64,000 nucleotides of DNA from Jeotgalibacillus malaysiensis (GCA_000818095.1 CP009416.1:631501-695500); one strand, 5' to 3'; numbered from the stretch's first letter, positions 17,199 to 27,146 are shown. Notes: a model not told the origin generated them from the sequence alone. Program-made: numbers and translations.

Positions 17199-18198
17199 AA
17201 ATCTTAAAAAACACTTCCCGATCAGGGGCGGTATTCTCGGTAAAGAAGTAGGGTCTGTTAAGGCCGTAGAAGGCGTTTCATTCGAAGTGAAAAAAGGCGA
17301 AACGCTTGGCATTGTAGGAGAATCGGGCTGCGGTAAATCGACAACCGGACGCATGCTGCTGAGACTGATCGAACCGACAGACGGTAAAGTGTATTTTGAA
17401 GGACAGGATGTAACACAGCTCAGCACAGGTGATATGAGAAAGCTGAGACGTGATATGCAGATGGTGTTTCAGGATCCTTTTGCATCACTGAATCCGAGAC
17501 ATACAGTTGAAAAGATACTTGAAGAGCCGCTAAAAGTTCACGGTATCGGCACACCAAAAGAACGTAAACAGAAAGTGCGTGAGTTGCTCGAAATTGTCGG
17601 ATTAAGCAGTTACCACGCGAAGCGTTATCCGCACCAGTTCAGTGGCGGTCAGCGTCAGAGAATCGGAATTGCGCGCGCACTTATGACACAGCCAAAATTA
17701 ATTATCGCAGACGAACCTGTATCTGCACTGGATGTATCTATCCAGTCACAGGTGCTGAATCTGATGCAGGATCTGCAAAAAGAATTCCAGTTGACGTATA
17801 TCGTGATCGCTCATGATCTCGGTGTCGTTCGCCATATAAGTGACCGTGTAGGTGTGATGTATCTTGGCCGTATGGCTGAGCTGACAGACAGTGAAAAGCT
17901 GTATGACAAACCGCTTCACCCATATACACAGGCACTGCTATCAGCGGTTCCGATCCCGGATCCACTGTATCAAAAAGACGCAGTTGTACTTGAAGGGGAT
18001 ATTCCGAGTCCATCGAATCCACCTTCCGGCTGCGCATTCCACACAAGATGTCCTTTTAAAATGGATGTCTGCTCACAAAAGGTCCCTGAACTGAGGGAAC
18101 ATGAACCCGGACATTACGTTGCCTGCCATTTATATACAGAGGAAGGCAGTGCAGCGGGTCAAAATAAACAATTACTCGAGGAGGGAAAGCATGAATAA
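17170..18198 (+). CDS. oligo/dipeptide ABC transporter ATPase, DppF/OppF type
   Basis: 342 residues, partner ATPase of the preceding gene. Walker [10 protein letters not shown], signature FSGGQRQR, Walker [13 protein letters not shown], and the C-terminal [15 protein letters not shown] Cys motif. AAGGAGG before 17170 sets the start inside the previous gene, which implies translational coupling. Confidence 0.9.
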   Translation: MTTETLLRVENLKKHFPIRGGILGKEVGSVKAVEGVSFEVKKGETLGIVGESGCGKSTTGRMLLRLIEPTDGKVYFEGQDVTQLSTGDMRKLRRDMQMVFQDPFASLNPRHTVEKILEEPLKVHGIGTPKERKQKVRELLEIVGLSSYHAKRYPHQFSGGQRQRIGIARALMTQPKLIIADEPVSALDVSIQSQVLNLMQDLQKEFQLTYIVIAHDLGVVRHISDRVGVMYLGRMAELTDSEKLYDKPLHPYTQALLSAVPIPDPLYQKDAVVLEGDIPSPSNPPSGCAFHTRCPFKMDVCSQKVPELREHEPGHYVACHLYTEEGSAAGQNKQLLEEGKHE

Positions 18199-19831
18199 GA
18201 AAGTCTGGCTATTGTTTTTTGTACTATTACTTACAGTTTCAACAGCATTGTTTGGATGCTCAAGCGAGGATGGGGCGTCGGATGACGGCGGTTCAGGTAA
18301 TGACGGCGGCGATGCTGCAGAAGAATCAAATGGGGACACTCAGGATACATTGGTATTTGGACGCGGAGGAGACTCTGTAGCCCTTGATCCGATCACTGTT
18401 ACTGACGGTGAATCATTCAAAGTAACAAAGAATATTTTTGAAACAATTGTTGAATTCGGGGAGCAGGACACTGAAATCAATCCTGGTCTTGCTGAAGAAT
18501 GGGAAGTATCTGAAGATGGATTAACTTATACATTCATGCTGCGTGAAGGTGTTACTTTCCATGATGGAGAGCCTTTCAATGCAGAAGCAGTTAAAGCGAA
18601 CTTTGATCGCTGGGCAAATGGAACAGAAGATAAGTTCTATTACTACAAGTCAATGTTTGGTGGATTTGGTGATGAAGAAGGTCACGTAATTGAATCAGTT
18701 GATGCAGTGGATGAGTCTACTATCGAAATTACGCTGAAGCGTCCACAGGCACCATTCCTTAAAAACCTTGCAATGAGTCCATTTGCAATCGTATCACCGA
18801 AAGCAATTTCTGAAATGAGTGAAGATGAGCTTGCTGAAAATCCTGTAGGTACAGGACCATTCAAGTTTGTTGAGTGGAGAAGAAACGAGCGCATTGTACT
18901 TGAAAAGAACGAAGACTACTGGAATTCTGAATATCCGAAAGTTAATCAGGTTATTTTCCGTTCAATTCCTGAAAACTCTGCACGTCTTAACGCACTGATG
19001 AGCGGTGAGATTGATCTTGCAGATGGTATTAACCCGAGTGATGCTGCACAAATTGAAGGAGATGAAAATCTTCAGCTGTTTGAGCGTCCGTCAATGAACG
19101 TTGGGTACCTTGGTCTTACTGCTACACGTGAGCCATTTGACGATCCGAAAGTACGTCAGGCGATGAACCACGCGATTGACCGTCAGGCAATTGTTGATGC
19201 ATTCTTCGAGGGACGCGCTGAAGTAGCGAAAAACCCTATGCCACCTGTAATTGCCGGCTACAATGATGAGATTGAAGGCTATGAGTATGATCCTGAAAGA
19301 GCGAAAGAACTTCTTGAAGAAGCAGGCCTTGGTGATGGATTTGACATGGAGCTTTGGGCAATGCCTGTTCCACGTCCATACATGCCGGATGGCCAGAAGG
19401 TAGCTGAAGCAATTCAGAGTAACCTTGCTGAAGTAGGAATCAACGCTGAGATCGTTACTTATGAGTGGGCGACTTACCTTGAAAAAGCACGTATGGGAGA
19501 AGCAGATGCATTCCTTCTTGGATGGACTGGAGATAATGGTGATGCTGATAACTTCCTTTATGTTCTTCTTGATCAGGACAACATTGGAAGTAACAACTAC
19601 ACTTACTACGAAAACCAGGAAGTACATGATCTGTTAATTGAAGCACAGTCTGAAACTGATGAAGATACTCGTAATCAGCTTTACATGGAAGCACAGGAAC
19701 TGATTCACCAGGATGCACCATGGGTACCACTTGCACACTCTACGCCTCTAATGGCTGGTAGTGCAAACCTTCAGGGCTTCATGCCTCACCCAACTGGTTC
19801 TGACTGGTTACACACTGTTTCATTCGAATAA
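18191..19831 (+). CDS. peptide-binding lipoprotein (SBP_bac_5 family)
   Basis: 546-residue DppE/OppA-type binding protein. Lipobox ALFGC (Cys about 21) follows the signal peptide, then an Asp/Gly/Ser-rich linker. Typical blocks are LTYTFMLREGVTFHDGEPF and NPVGTGPFKFVEW. The ATG overlaps the preceding stop by eight bases. A hairpin/T-run after it probably lowers expression of the downstream permeases relative to this abundant receptor. Confidence 0.9.
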   Translation: MNKKVWLLFFVLLLTVSTALFGCSSEDGASDDGGSGNDGGDAAEESNGDTQDTLVFGRGGDSVALDPITVTDGESFKVTKNIFETIVEFGEQDTEINPGLAEEWEVSEDGLTYTFMLREGVTFHDGEPFNAEAVKANFDRWANGTEDKFYYYKSMFGGFGDEEGHVIESVDAVDESTIEITLKRPQAPFLKNLAMSPFAIVSPKAISEMSEDELAENPVGTGPFKFVEWRRNERIVLEKNEDYWNSEYPKVNQVIFRSIPENSARLNALMSGEIDLADGINPSDAAQIEGDENLQLFERPSMNVGYLGLTATREPFDDPKVRQAMNHAIDRQAIVDAFFEGRAEVAKNPMPPVIAGYNDEIEGYEYDPERAKELLEEAGLGDGFDMELWAMPVPRPYMPDGQKVAEAIQSNLAEVGINAEIVTYEWATYLEKARMGEADAFLLGWTGDNGDADNFLYVLLDQDNIGSNNYTYYENQEVHDLLIEAQSETDEDTRNQLYMEAQELIHQDAPWVPLAHSTPLMAGSANLQGFMPHPTGSDWLHTVSFE

Positions 19832-19848
19832 TCATGTAAGACCTTTTG

Positions 19849-19884
19849 AAGGGGAAGGTGAACATTCGCCTTTCCCTTTTCTTA
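19849..19884 (+). terminator. partial terminator/processing hairpin between binding protein and permeases
   Basis: AAGGGGAAGGTGAA pairs imperfectly with TTCGCCTTTCCCTTTT, which ends in a T-rich tract. It lies inside the transporter operon, so it may attenuate or stabilise the upstream message. Confidence 0.6.
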
Positions 19885-19904
19885 TGGGTGTCATCTTATA
19901 TATT

Positions 19905-20033
19905 GGCGGTTGATTGAAGCTTCAGGTGGACGCTTTCCGTGGCCGGGCGGTGAGCCCCTGTAAATTCACATCATTAAAGGGGCTCACCGCTCGGCCGCGC
20001 AAAGCGAAGTCCTGCACGGAAACCAGCTGCTAT
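19905..20033. repeat. dispersed imperfect palindrome, copy C
   Basis: Shares GGACGCTTTCCG and GGTGAGCCCC / GGGGCTCACCGC; the latter form a perfect inner stem around the middle. It lies within the peptide-transport operon. Confidence 0.72.
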
Positions 20034-20068
20034 TCTAGTAAAGTCCTATAAAGTATTAGCACAATTCA

Positions 20069-20198
20069 GCTGCCCCTTGGAGTACAGGACGTAGACTCCT
20101 GCACCAGGGAAGGGCAGGCGAGACCCCGGAAATGCGCAGCATTGAGGAGGCTCGGCGCCCGGGTGCGGAAAGCGAAGTCCTGTACGGAAAGGGGCAGC
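20069..20198. repeat. dispersed imperfect palindrome, copy D
   Basis: Ends GCTGCCCCTT / AAAGGGGCAGC are inverted. The interior has GGCGAGACCCCGGAAATGCG, GAGGAGGCTCGGCGCC and GCGGAAAGCGAAGTCCTG. It follows copy C by about 35 bases. Together they occupy most of the 437-base gap between the binding protein and permease genes. Confidence 0.78.
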
Positions 20199-20268
20199 GG
20201 TATTTTAAAAAAACAATTCGTTTTACATACTAAAAAACATCACGTTGAACTTTGAGGGGTGAGTGAAT

Positions 20269-21273
20269 ATGCTCCAGTATATTATCAGAAGACTACTGCA
20301 GCTAATTCCTGTATTGCTTGGAATGACATTTATCGTATTCCTGATTATCCGTGCAATCCCCGGAGACCCTGCACTTGTTATTTTAGGACAGCAGGCGACT
20401 GAAGATGCCGTAGCGGCACTGAGAGAATCTCTGGGACTCGATAATCCATGGTACGTTCAGTACTTTCAATACTTAGGTAATTTAATGACAGGGGATCTTG
20501 GGGAATCAATCCGTACAAGAACACCGGTAAATGAAGAAATCTGGCCTTATTTGGCTACTACTTTTGAGCTTTCAATTTTTGCGATTGTCATTGCTGTGAT
20601 TGTAGGTGTGAACGCAGGCATCATATCTGCATGGTTCCAGAACTCATGGTTTGACTATACAGCCATGGTGCTGGCGCTTGTTGGTGTATCAATGCCAATC
20701 TTTTGGCTTGGTCTGATGATGCAGTATCAGTTTTCATTGCAGTGGGACTGGTTCCCGACAACCGGGCGTGAAGATGTTCGTAATCCGGTCAATGCCATTA
20801 CAAATCTTTATCTGATCGATACATTGATTCAGGGGCGCTTTGATCAATTTGTGGATGTACTGCGTCACCTCGTCATGCCTGGAATTGCGCTTGCAACAAT
20901 TCCGATGGCGATTATCGCACGAATGACAAGATCAAGCATGCTTGAAGTGATGAAGTCTGACTACATTCGTACTGCACGTGCGAAGGGTGAGAAGATGTTC
21001 TGGGTTGTGTATAAGCACTCTTTAAAAAATGCTGTTATTCCTGTACTGACGGTAATTGGTCTGCAGACGGGGCTGTTACTTGGAGGAGCGATTCTGACTG
21101 AAACGATTTTCGGATTACCAGGGGTTGGCCGTTACATTTATGAAGGAATTTCATCCCGTGATTATCCTGTGATTCAGTCCGGTATTTTAATCGTTGCCTT
21201 TATCTTCGTTATGATCAACCTGATTGTAGATATTCTGTACTCAATCATTGATCCGCGGATTCGTTATAACTAA
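20269..21273 (+). CDS. peptide ABC transporter permease, DppB/OppB type
   Basis: 334 residues, six transmembrane segments. OppB-type N-terminus (QYIIRRLLQLIPVLLGMTF) and the EAA loop (DYIRTARAKGEKMFWVVYKH) are present. Start at 20269 with GAGGGG upstream; a GTG six bases earlier is possible. It pairs with the following permease. Confidence 0.9.
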   Translation: MLQYIIRRLLQLIPVLLGMTFIVFLIIRAIPGDPALVILGQQATEDAVAALRESLGLDNPWYVQYFQYLGNLMTGDLGESIRTRTPVNEEIWPYLATTFELSIFAIVIAVIVGVNAGIISAWFQNSWFDYTAMVLALVGVSMPIFWLGLMMQYQFSLQWDWFPTTGREDVRNPVNAITNLYLIDTLIQGRFDQFVDVLRHLVMPGIALATIPMAIIARMTRSSMLEVMKSDYIRTARAKGEKMFWVVYKHSLKNAVIPVLTVIGLQTGLLLGGAILTETIFGLPGVGRYIYEGISSRDYPVIQSGILIVAFIFVMINLIVDILYSIIDPRIRYN

Positions 21274-21303
21274 GGATGTTAGACAGGAGAGGAGTGATTG
21301 TAA

Positions 21304-22200
21304 ATGGGTGAACCGGCTCGTAAGTTGGAACCGGCTAATAAGCCGCCTCAGGAGGAAACAATTTCTCCGTGGAAAGAGGCCTGGAGAAAGTTCAGGAAAA
21401 ATAAAATTGCACTGGTAGGTACCAGTATTGTCTTTTTCTTTATTCTGGTTGCGATTTTTGCACCAGTCATTGCACCGCAGGGGATCAACGAACAGGATCT
21501 GCCTAACAGACTTCAGCCGCCATCAGCGGATTTCTGGTTTGGAACGGATGATTTTGGGCGCGATATCTTTTCCCGTGTCGTATACGGCGCAAGGCTGTCA
21601 CTGACAGTAGGATTTCTCGCAGTAGTAGGTTCAGCAATTGTCGGTAGTATGCTTGGTATCATCGCAGGCTATTACGGTAAATGGGTGGACACGATCATTT
21701 CACGTCTATTTGATATTATGCTTGCTTTTCCTAGTATTCTATTAGCGATTGCGGTTGTATCGATTCTTGGACCTTCACTGCGTAACGCATTAATTGCGAT
21801 TGCCATTATTAATATTCCGAACTTCGGGCGCCTGATCAGATCGCGCGTACTTAGTGTCAAAGAAGAAGAATATATTATGGCGGCAAAAGCGATTGGGATG
21901 AGTGACAGACGTATTCTGTTTTCACACGTACTGCCTAATTCAATGACGCCGATTATCGTTCAGGGCTCGCTTGCTGTAGCAACAGCGATCCTTGAAGCCG
22001 CAGCACTTGGCTTCCTTGGACTTGGTGCACAGATTCCTGAGCCTGAGTGGGGTGCAATGCTTGCAGCGTCAAGAGCACTGCTCGTACAGGCACCATGGAC
22101 GCTGTTCTTCCCGGGCCTTGCGATTATGCTTGCTGTACTCGGCTTTAACTTAATGGGTGACGGATTACGTGATGCACTAGATCCTAAAATGAAGACATAA
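21304..22200 (+). CDS. peptide ABC transporter permease, DppC/OppC type
   Basis: 298 residues. A cytoplasmic N-tail of about 35 residues, first transmembrane helix with the KNKIALVG entry typical of OppC, periplasm-facing FGTDDFGRDIFSR motif, and the EAA loop EEYIMAAKAIGMSDRRI. It completes a five-gene importer ordered ATPase-ATPase-receptor-permease-permease. A strong terminator follows. Confidence 0.9.
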   Translation: MGEPARKLEPANKPPQEETISPWKEAWRKFRKNKIALVGTSIVFFFILVAIFAPVIAPQGINEQDLPNRLQPPSADFWFGTDDFGRDIFSRVVYGARLSLTVGFLAVVGSAIVGSMLGIIAGYYGKWVDTIISRLFDIMLAFPSILLAIAVVSILGPSLRNALIAIAIINIPNFGRLIRSRVLSVKEEEYIMAAKAIGMSDRRILFSHVLPNSMTPIIVQGSLAVATAILEAAALGFLGLGAQIPEPEWGAMLAASRALLVQAPWTLFFPGLAIMLAVLGFNLMGDGLRDALDPKMKT

Positions 22201-22202
22201 TA

Positions 22203-22236
22203 AAATTCCGCCGGAGTCCCCGGCGGAATTTTTTAA
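22203..22236. terminator. intrinsic terminator between peptide permease and mscL
   Basis: Perfect stem AAATTCCGCCGG / CCGGCGGAATTT plus TTTT. Convergent genes; A-run on the other side allows both directions. Confidence 0.85.
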
Positions 22237-22238
22237 GT

Positions 22239-22628
22239 TTATACTCTTTCTTTTTTAAGTAAATCCCTGATCTCAGTCAGCAGTTCTGTCTGCGGATCAA
22301 TCACCGGTGCAGCTTCTTCTTTCGCTTCTTCCTTACGTTTAAAACGGTTGATCAGCTTTACGAACAGGAAGATCGCAAAAGCAACAATAATAAAGTCGAT
22401 CACAGCCTGGATGAAGACACCGTATGTAACTTCGGCATTTCCAACCGTGACAGCAAGCGCAGAGAAGTTTACACCGCCAAGAATAATCCCGACAATCGGC
22501 ATAATAATATTTTCTACAAGTGCAGTAACAATTTTTCCAAAAGCAGCACCAAGGACAACGGCAATGGCAAGCTCCAGGACATTCCCACGCATAGCAAACT
22601 CTCTGAATTCTTTCATCATATTGCGCAT
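22239..22628 (-). CDS. mscL: large-conductance mechanosensitive channel MscL
   Basis: 129 residues, two transmembrane helices. The highly conserved N-terminal [20 protein letters not shown] and the gate-lining glycine/alanine pattern are intact; the C-terminus has a charged linker and [13 protein letters not shown] helix. Releases solutes on hypo-osmotic shock, consistent with a salt-tolerant host. AGGTGAAG before the ATG. Confidence 0.96.
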   Translation of the reverse strand: MRNMMKEFREFAMRGNVLELAIAVVLGAAFGKIVTALVENIIMPIVGIILGGVNFSALAVTVGNAEVTYGVFIQAVIDFIIVAFAIFLFVKLINRFKRKEEAKEEAAPVIDPQTELLTEIRDLLKKERV

Positions 22629-22767
22629 TTTTCTTCACCTGCCTTTTTTAATGGCTGTGTTAAAGTCCAATTATGTATACTCATAGCTGCAATCATCACC
22701 CGACTTTAACAAAGCTTTTAAATAGTATATCCCATTTTTCGATAGAGTAATAGAACATTTTAAAAAA

Positions 22768-22793
22768 ACCGGCTGAACCATATCAGCCGGTTA
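22768..22793 (-). terminator. terminator containing the stop codon of the alpha/beta hydrolase gene
   Basis: Stem AACCGGCTGA / TCAGCCGGTT; on the minus strand it is followed by T7. The gene's TGA lies in the 5' arm. Confidence 0.8.
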
Positions 22794-23577
22794 CGGAAAA
22801 GATTTGTTCCTGTTGTTTAATATATTCAATGGTTCGGTCGTTAAATTCCTGAGGCTGATCAATGTTACATACGTGACCAGACTTACGAATCGTGACATAG
22901 CTGAGTGAAGGGTCTCTTTTAACGAGCTCTTCCACCGGTGCTCTGAAAAGGTAATCCTCCTGTCCCATTACAAAAAAGGTAGGAACCCCTTTATGGTCGA
23001 GCTGTAATTTAGCCAGGTAAGGGTTAATCATTCTTGTTAATGAGAACCACTTAATGAACTCCTTCTGGCACATTTTTTTAGCTGAGTTCACAAATGCCAG
23101 GCGTGACTCTTCGTGATCTCTGTTCGGCATAATGATCCAGGCAAACAGCTTATAAAGCAGCATATACGGAATGAAACGCTTTGTCGTACGTCCTACCCAA
23201 AGGAGGAACTTTGTACGGATATCAAGCTGAATAATCGCACCGCATAGCGTCTGGGAGCGAACATATTGCGTATACTCGCTCGTAATGGTCTGAACCACGA
23301 TTGTTCCAAGTGAAATTCCGATGAAGTGAGAATGCTTAATATTTTCTGCATCCAGCACATCAATGACTTCTTTTGCAATATCTTTAAAAGTATCACCTTT
23401 TCTCCAGCGGCCGCGTTCAGACTGACCGTGTCCACGGAGATCAATAACCAGTACATTAAAATGTTTTCTATATTCTTTAATCTGTTTGAACCAGATGCTT
23501 GAACTGCCTCCCGCGCCGTGAATGAATGTCACCCATGGGAGGGACTGCTGTGTAAAATACGTTCGATAATGTAGCAA
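22783..23577 (-). CDS. alpha/beta-hydrolase fold enzyme
   Basis: 264 residues. Oxyanion-hole HGAGGSS near residue 20, DLRGHGQSERG (about 46-56), nucleophile elbow GISLG (Ser about residue 94), late His in SGHVCNIDQP. Substrate not readable; the architecture resembles MenH/3-oxoadipate lactonase-type hydrolases. The start appears to be TTG (23577) with AGGAG about 8 bases upstream; no ATG is suitably placed. Confidence 0.75.
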   Translation of the reverse strand: MLHYRTYFTQQSLPWVTFIHGAGGSSSIWFKQIKEYRKHFNVLVIDLRGHGQSERGRWRKGDTFKDIAKEVIDVLDAENIKHSHFIGISLGTIVVQTITSEYTQYVRSQTLCGAIIQLDIRTKFLLWVGRTTKRFIPYMLLYKLFAWIIMPNRDHEESRLAFVNSAKKMCQKEFIKWFSLTRMINPYLAKLQLDHKGVPTFFVMGQEDYLFRAPVEELVKRDPSLSYVTIRKSGHVCNIDQPQEFNDRTIEYIKQQEQIFSVTG

Positions 23578-23644
23578 AGGGGCAACTCCTCTACAAACTT
23601 TTTCTTCTATAATATAAACACACTATGAGGCTTTGAATCAACCT

Positions 23645-23989
23645 TTATGAGGTTTCAAAGTATAGGTGTTTATGCAGACTACACCCCGGATTAAAGGCAG
23701 ATTGGCAGGCTAGGCAAGTCGAATTTGATGACAGATATTCATTAACTGTCAGTTCAGTCCCGCATTTCCCGCACAAAATTGCTTTTTCATCAAAACATTC
23801 TGCCGGCCATACCTGATGATCTCCGCAACCACTTTCCTTATGGCAGCTGACACAGGGGAAGTACCGGCCGCAGCAGTAAAATTTGATCGCTATAATATCT
23901 CTTTCACTATGATAATGCGCACATCTCGTATCTGCATCTACCACAGGACCATATACTTGATGGCCGTGAATAAATTGTGTCGGTTTCAT
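23645..23989 (-). CDS. CHY zinc-finger protein
   Basis: 114 residues with many Cys/His pairs: the CHY-type cluster (TRCAHYHSERD, FYCCGRYFPCVSCH, CGDHQVWP) followed by a rubredoxin-like CGKCG...CLAC pair. Binds several zinc ions; related to the yeast Hot13-type domain. Biological role in Firmicutes is unclear. ATG at 23989 has GAGGTG upstream; a GTG at 23998 is within that site. Confidence 0.82.
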   Translation of the reverse strand: MKPTQFIHGHQVYGPVVDADTRCAHYHSERDIIAIKFYCCGRYFPCVSCHKESGCGDHQVWPAECFDEKAILCGKCGTELTVNEYLSSNSTCLACQSAFNPGCSLHKHLYFETS

Positions 23990-24125
23990 AATTTTCACCT
24001 CGATGACTTTATTTTACCATATGAAGCATTCTAGCTTTACAGGTCTAGTTGAAGTTGGTGGGTGATTGGGGCGGGATAAGTCGTGAAGTAATTGGGTTCA
24101 GATTTGATCGAATTGAATGGATAAA

Positions 24126-24270
24126 TGAAGGAAATCTGTATTCAAATGAACGGAATAAACACTCCCAAACGACTGCTGAAGGAATTAATATCAAGTGTGA
24201 AGGAATTATTTCAGGCTTGATCGAATCATCAGGAAATCTGATTGAAATATTCTCAAAATGAAGGAATTAC
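24126..24270. repeat. degenerate ~21-bp TGAAGGAATTA array
   Basis: TGA(A/T)xGAA-type words begin at 24126, 24147, 24177, 24198, 24218, 24239 and 24259: steps of 21, 30, 21, 20, 21, 20. A+T-rich. The same word and period recur near 55.6-55.8 kb. It occupies the gap between the CHY gene and lytS with the palindrome that follows. Confidence 0.65.
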
Positions 24271-24296
24271 GCATAAATAAAGGCTTTGTTAAAGTG

Positions 24297-24452
24297 GGCT
24301 GTTGATTTCCGCTGCAGGGGGACGCTTTTTAGCAGGTGCGTCGTTTTGTGGCGCCATCCCCGCCTCCTCGACGCTGCGCGTCTGCGGGGTCTCACCTGTC
24401 ACGCTTCTCCTGCTGGAGTCGCCCCCTTCCACTCCAATCACCAGCTGTGCAA
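24297..24452. repeat. dispersed imperfect palindrome, copy E (reverse orientation)
   Basis: Read on the minus strand it shows GGGGGCGACTCCAGCAGGAG, GTGAGACCCCGCAGACGC and GAGGAGGCGGGG, the same order as copy H. Flanked by TTGTTAAAG and CTTTAACATAG, an outer inverted pair also seen around copy H. Confidence 0.8.
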
Positions 24453-24548
24453 AAACAACATTGGCCTTTAACATAGCTTAAATAATAAAAACCCAAGCAC
24501 TCAAAAAGGTGATATGATAGCGTTAACAAAAATTCAGAAGGTGATCCT

Positions 24549-26309
24549 ATGCTTGTACTTGCAATGCTTGAAAGACTTGGTATTATCGTAACGGTTGCTT
24601 TTCTGCTGACGAGACTGCCGTTTTTCAGAAGGCTCTTTGACGCCCAGCTGCAAATCAACTTCAGGCAGCGGCTGCTGTTAGTCGTTGTATTCGGCTGCTT
24701 TGGAATTATTGGAACGTATACAGGCATTGTTGTAAACCCGATAGATGATTCAATGTACAGATGGACAACTGTATTAGGTGAAGATGAGGCGCTCGCAAAC
24801 TCAAGGGTGCTTGGCGTAGTCGTAGCTGGTCTGCTTGGAGGCTGGAGAATCGGTATAGGTGCAGGTCTGATTGCAGGCGTTCACCGCTTTTTCCTGGGTG
24901 GCTTTACAGGTTTTGCATGCGGAATTGCAACCATTGTCGCAGGGGCGATTGCCGGTATTATTTCTAAAAAGCAGAAGAAAAACCGCATTGTTACGCCTCA
25001 GGTTGCCTTTATTGTAGGTGCATCTGCAGAGGCAGTTCAGATGCTGATTATTCTTGGTATTGCCCGTCCGTTTGACCTGGCGCTCGCACTTGTACAGGAT
25101 ATCGGGCTGCCGATGATTATCGCCAATGGAATTGGAACTGCATTGTTTGTACTGATCATACGCAGTGTTATTCAGGAAGAAGAGCGGATGGGAGCGGTCC
25201 AGTCTCAAAAGGCGCTTAGAATCGCGAATCTTACGCTGACACATATGAGAAAAGGATTAACGCCAGTGTCTGCCGGTGAAGTATGCGCCATTCTTTATAA
25301 GGAAATCCCGTCTTTAGCTGTTGCAATCACGGACCGGAATAAGATCCTTTCTCATATTGGCAATGGGCTTGACCACCATGGCACAGGGGAAGAAATCCGG
25401 ACAGAAGCAACGAAATATGTGATTGAATCAGGTCAGGGGGTCACTGTCGGAAAAGAATCCATTCAGTGTGAAAACCCGGACTGTATGCTGCAGGCCGCTG
25501 TCATTGCACCGCTGAAAAGAAAGGATCAAACAATTGGAACATTGAAAGTTTATTTTTCTTCAGAGCGAATGATTTCACCGATTATGCTTGAACTGATCAG
25601 GGGATTATCGACACTGCTGAGTCATCAGCTTGAAATTGCAGACGGTGAAAAGCACAAGGAACTAGCCAGGGAATCAGAAATTAAAATGCTGCAGGCGCAG
25701 GTCAGCCCGCATTTCTTATTTAATGCGCTCAATACAATCGTTTCTCTGATCAGAACGAACCCTGACCATGCGAGAAAGCTGCTCCTATCCCTTTCAGCAT
25801 TTTTCAGACAGAATCTGGCGGGTACAACGCGTCAGGTGTCAACGCTGAGTGAAGAGGTTGAGCATGTGAAATCATATTTATCCATTGAAGAAGCAAGATT
25901 TTATGACCGGCTGGATGTCTATTATGACATTGAAGATGGAGCACTGTTAGCGGCAGTGCCGCCACTCACACTTCAGCCACTCGTTGAAAATGCTGTTAAG
26001 CACGGGTTGAAGGGAAAAAGTGAAGACGGGAAACTAATTGTCAGAGCAAATAAAGAAGAAAACAGGATTAAAATAGAGGTTGAAGATAACGGTGAAGGAA
26101 TTGATTCAGCCAGAATTACTTCCCTCCTTGAAAGTCCGGTTACATCAGAAAAGGGAACAGGGATCGGGCTGTATAACCTGAATGAAAGACTGGTTAAAAT
26201 GATAGATGAAAAATCCGGATTGTCGATTCAATCAGAGAAGGGGAAAGGCACAGTCATCAGCTTTTCGGTTCCGTCCCCGAATGCAAAGCGTCTGGAAGAG
26301 GTGATGTAA
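24549..26309 (+). CDS. lytS: LytS-family sensor histidine kinase
   Basis: 586 residues. N-terminal 5TM-5TMR_LYT membrane sensor (about 1-215), GAF domain (about 220-365), His_kinase domain with phospho-acceptor SPHFLFNALNTI (about 385-396), and HATPase_c (NAVKHG, DNGEGID, GTGIGLYN). LytS homologues sense extracellular pyruvate or envelope state. It is two bases from the response-regulator gene and 860 bases from cstA, which the pair probably controls. Confidence 0.92.
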   Translation: MLVLAMLERLGIIVTVAFLLTRLPFFRRLFDAQLQINFRQRLLLVVVFGCFGIIGTYTGIVVNPIDDSMYRWTTVLGEDEALANSRVLGVVVAGLLGGWRIGIGAGLIAGVHRFFLGGFTGFACGIATIVAGAIAGIISKKQKKNRIVTPQVAFIVGASAEAVQMLIILGIARPFDLALALVQDIGLPMIIANGIGTALFVLIIRSVIQEEERMGAVQSQKALRIANLTLTHMRKGLTPVSAGEVCAILYKEIPSLAVAITDRNKILSHIGNGLDHHGTGEEIRTEATKYVIESGQGVTVGKESIQCENPDCMLQAAVIAPLKRKDQTIGTLKVYFSSERMISPIMLELIRGLSTLLSHQLEIADGEKHKELARESEIKMLQAQVSPHFLFNALNTIVSLIRTNPDHARKLLLSLSAFFRQNLAGTTRQVSTLSEEVEHVKSYLSIEEARFYDRLDVYYDIEDGALLAAVPPLTLQPLVENAVKHGLKGKSEDGKLIVRANKEENRIKIEVEDNGEGIDSARITSLLESPVTSEKGTGIGLYNLNERLVKMIDEKSGLSIQSEKGKGTVISFSVPSPNAKRLEEVM

Positions 26310-26311
26310 TA

Positions 26312-27031
26312 ATGGAGATACGCGCAGTAATTATTGATGATGAGCCGCTTAGCAGACAGGAACTGCTCCATCTTTTATCAGAGCACCCTGATATTCAGGT
26401 GATTGGGGAGGCACCGTCTGCTGAAAAAGCAATGGAGATCATTCTGACGAAAGAGCCGGACGTACTGTTTCTGGATATTGAAATGACCGGTATGAATGGC
26501 GTGGAGCTTGCAGAAACGCTTCAGCATATGAAAAAGCCGCCGGCCATTATATTTGCAACAGCTTATCAGGATTATGCTGTAAAAGCTTTTCGTGTTGAAG
26601 CGGTGGATTATCTGCTGAAGCCATTTGACGAAAACCAGCTGGCGCAGGCGGTAAGCCGTCTTAAGATGAGGCTGAAGCCTGCTGAAGTGAAGCCGCCTTC
26701 TGCAGGAAGGCTGGCTGTTCAGAGTGAGGACCGGATTATTTACCTGGAGCCGGATGAACTTCTCTACGTTTACAGGGAAGGTCGCGATACGTTTCTAGTC
26801 AGTGAAAAAGGAACGTATCCGACAAAATTATCGCTTAAAGAACTAGAACAGAAACTGAAACATTACTCATTTTTCCGGGTCCATAAAGGCTATCTGGTCA
26901 ATATCAAAAAAGTTGAAGAGCTCGTTTCATGGAGTACCAATGTATTTGAATTGAAAGTAAGAAATAGTGAAAAGCTGATTCCAGTCAGTAGAAATTATGT
27001 AAAAGAGTTACGGGAAACGCTTGAACTGTGA
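26312..27031 (+). CDS. lytT: LytTR-family response regulator
   Basis: 239 residues. Receiver domain with phospho-acceptor Asp55 (FLDIEM) and a C-terminal LytTR DNA-binding domain (about 132-237; YVYREGRDTFLV, FFRVHKGYLVNI). Cognate partner of the preceding kinase. A weak hairpin spans its stop codon (27020-27055). Confidence 0.92.
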   Translation: MEIRAVIIDDEPLSRQELLHLLSEHPDIQVIGEAPSAEKAMEIILTKEPDVLFLDIEMTGMNGVELAETLQHMKKPPAIIFATAYQDYAVKAFRVEAVDYLLKPFDENQLAQAVSRLKMRLKPAEVKPPSAGRLAVQSEDRIIYLEPDELLYVYREGRDTFLVSEKGTYPTKLSLKELEQKLKHYSFFRVHKGYLVNIKKVEELVSWSTNVFELKVRNSEKLIPVSRNYVKELRETLEL

Positions 27032-27102
27032 AGGATCTCTTCATACAGTTCAGGCGTTTATTTTTACTTTTCAGCATAAAAAAATGTCACGTTAACCGAT
27101 TT

Positions 27103-27146
27103 TTGTCCAAAAAATGAACGGAGGCGATAAAATGTAAGCGGATACA
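27103..27146 (+). promoter_or_regulatory. cstA promoter with a cre (CcpA) site
   Basis: TTGTCC (27103-27108), 17-base spacer, GATAAA (27126-27131). Immediately downstream ATGTAAGCGGATACA (27132-27146) fits the relaxed cre consensus WTGNAANCGNWNNCW at every defined position. Location over the start region implies carbon catabolite repression. Confidence 0.68.

Noticed and set aside
24286-24474. Short frames of about 60 codons on both strands in repeat copy E
   Set aside because: Same by-products appear in every palindrome copy; no ribosome sites.
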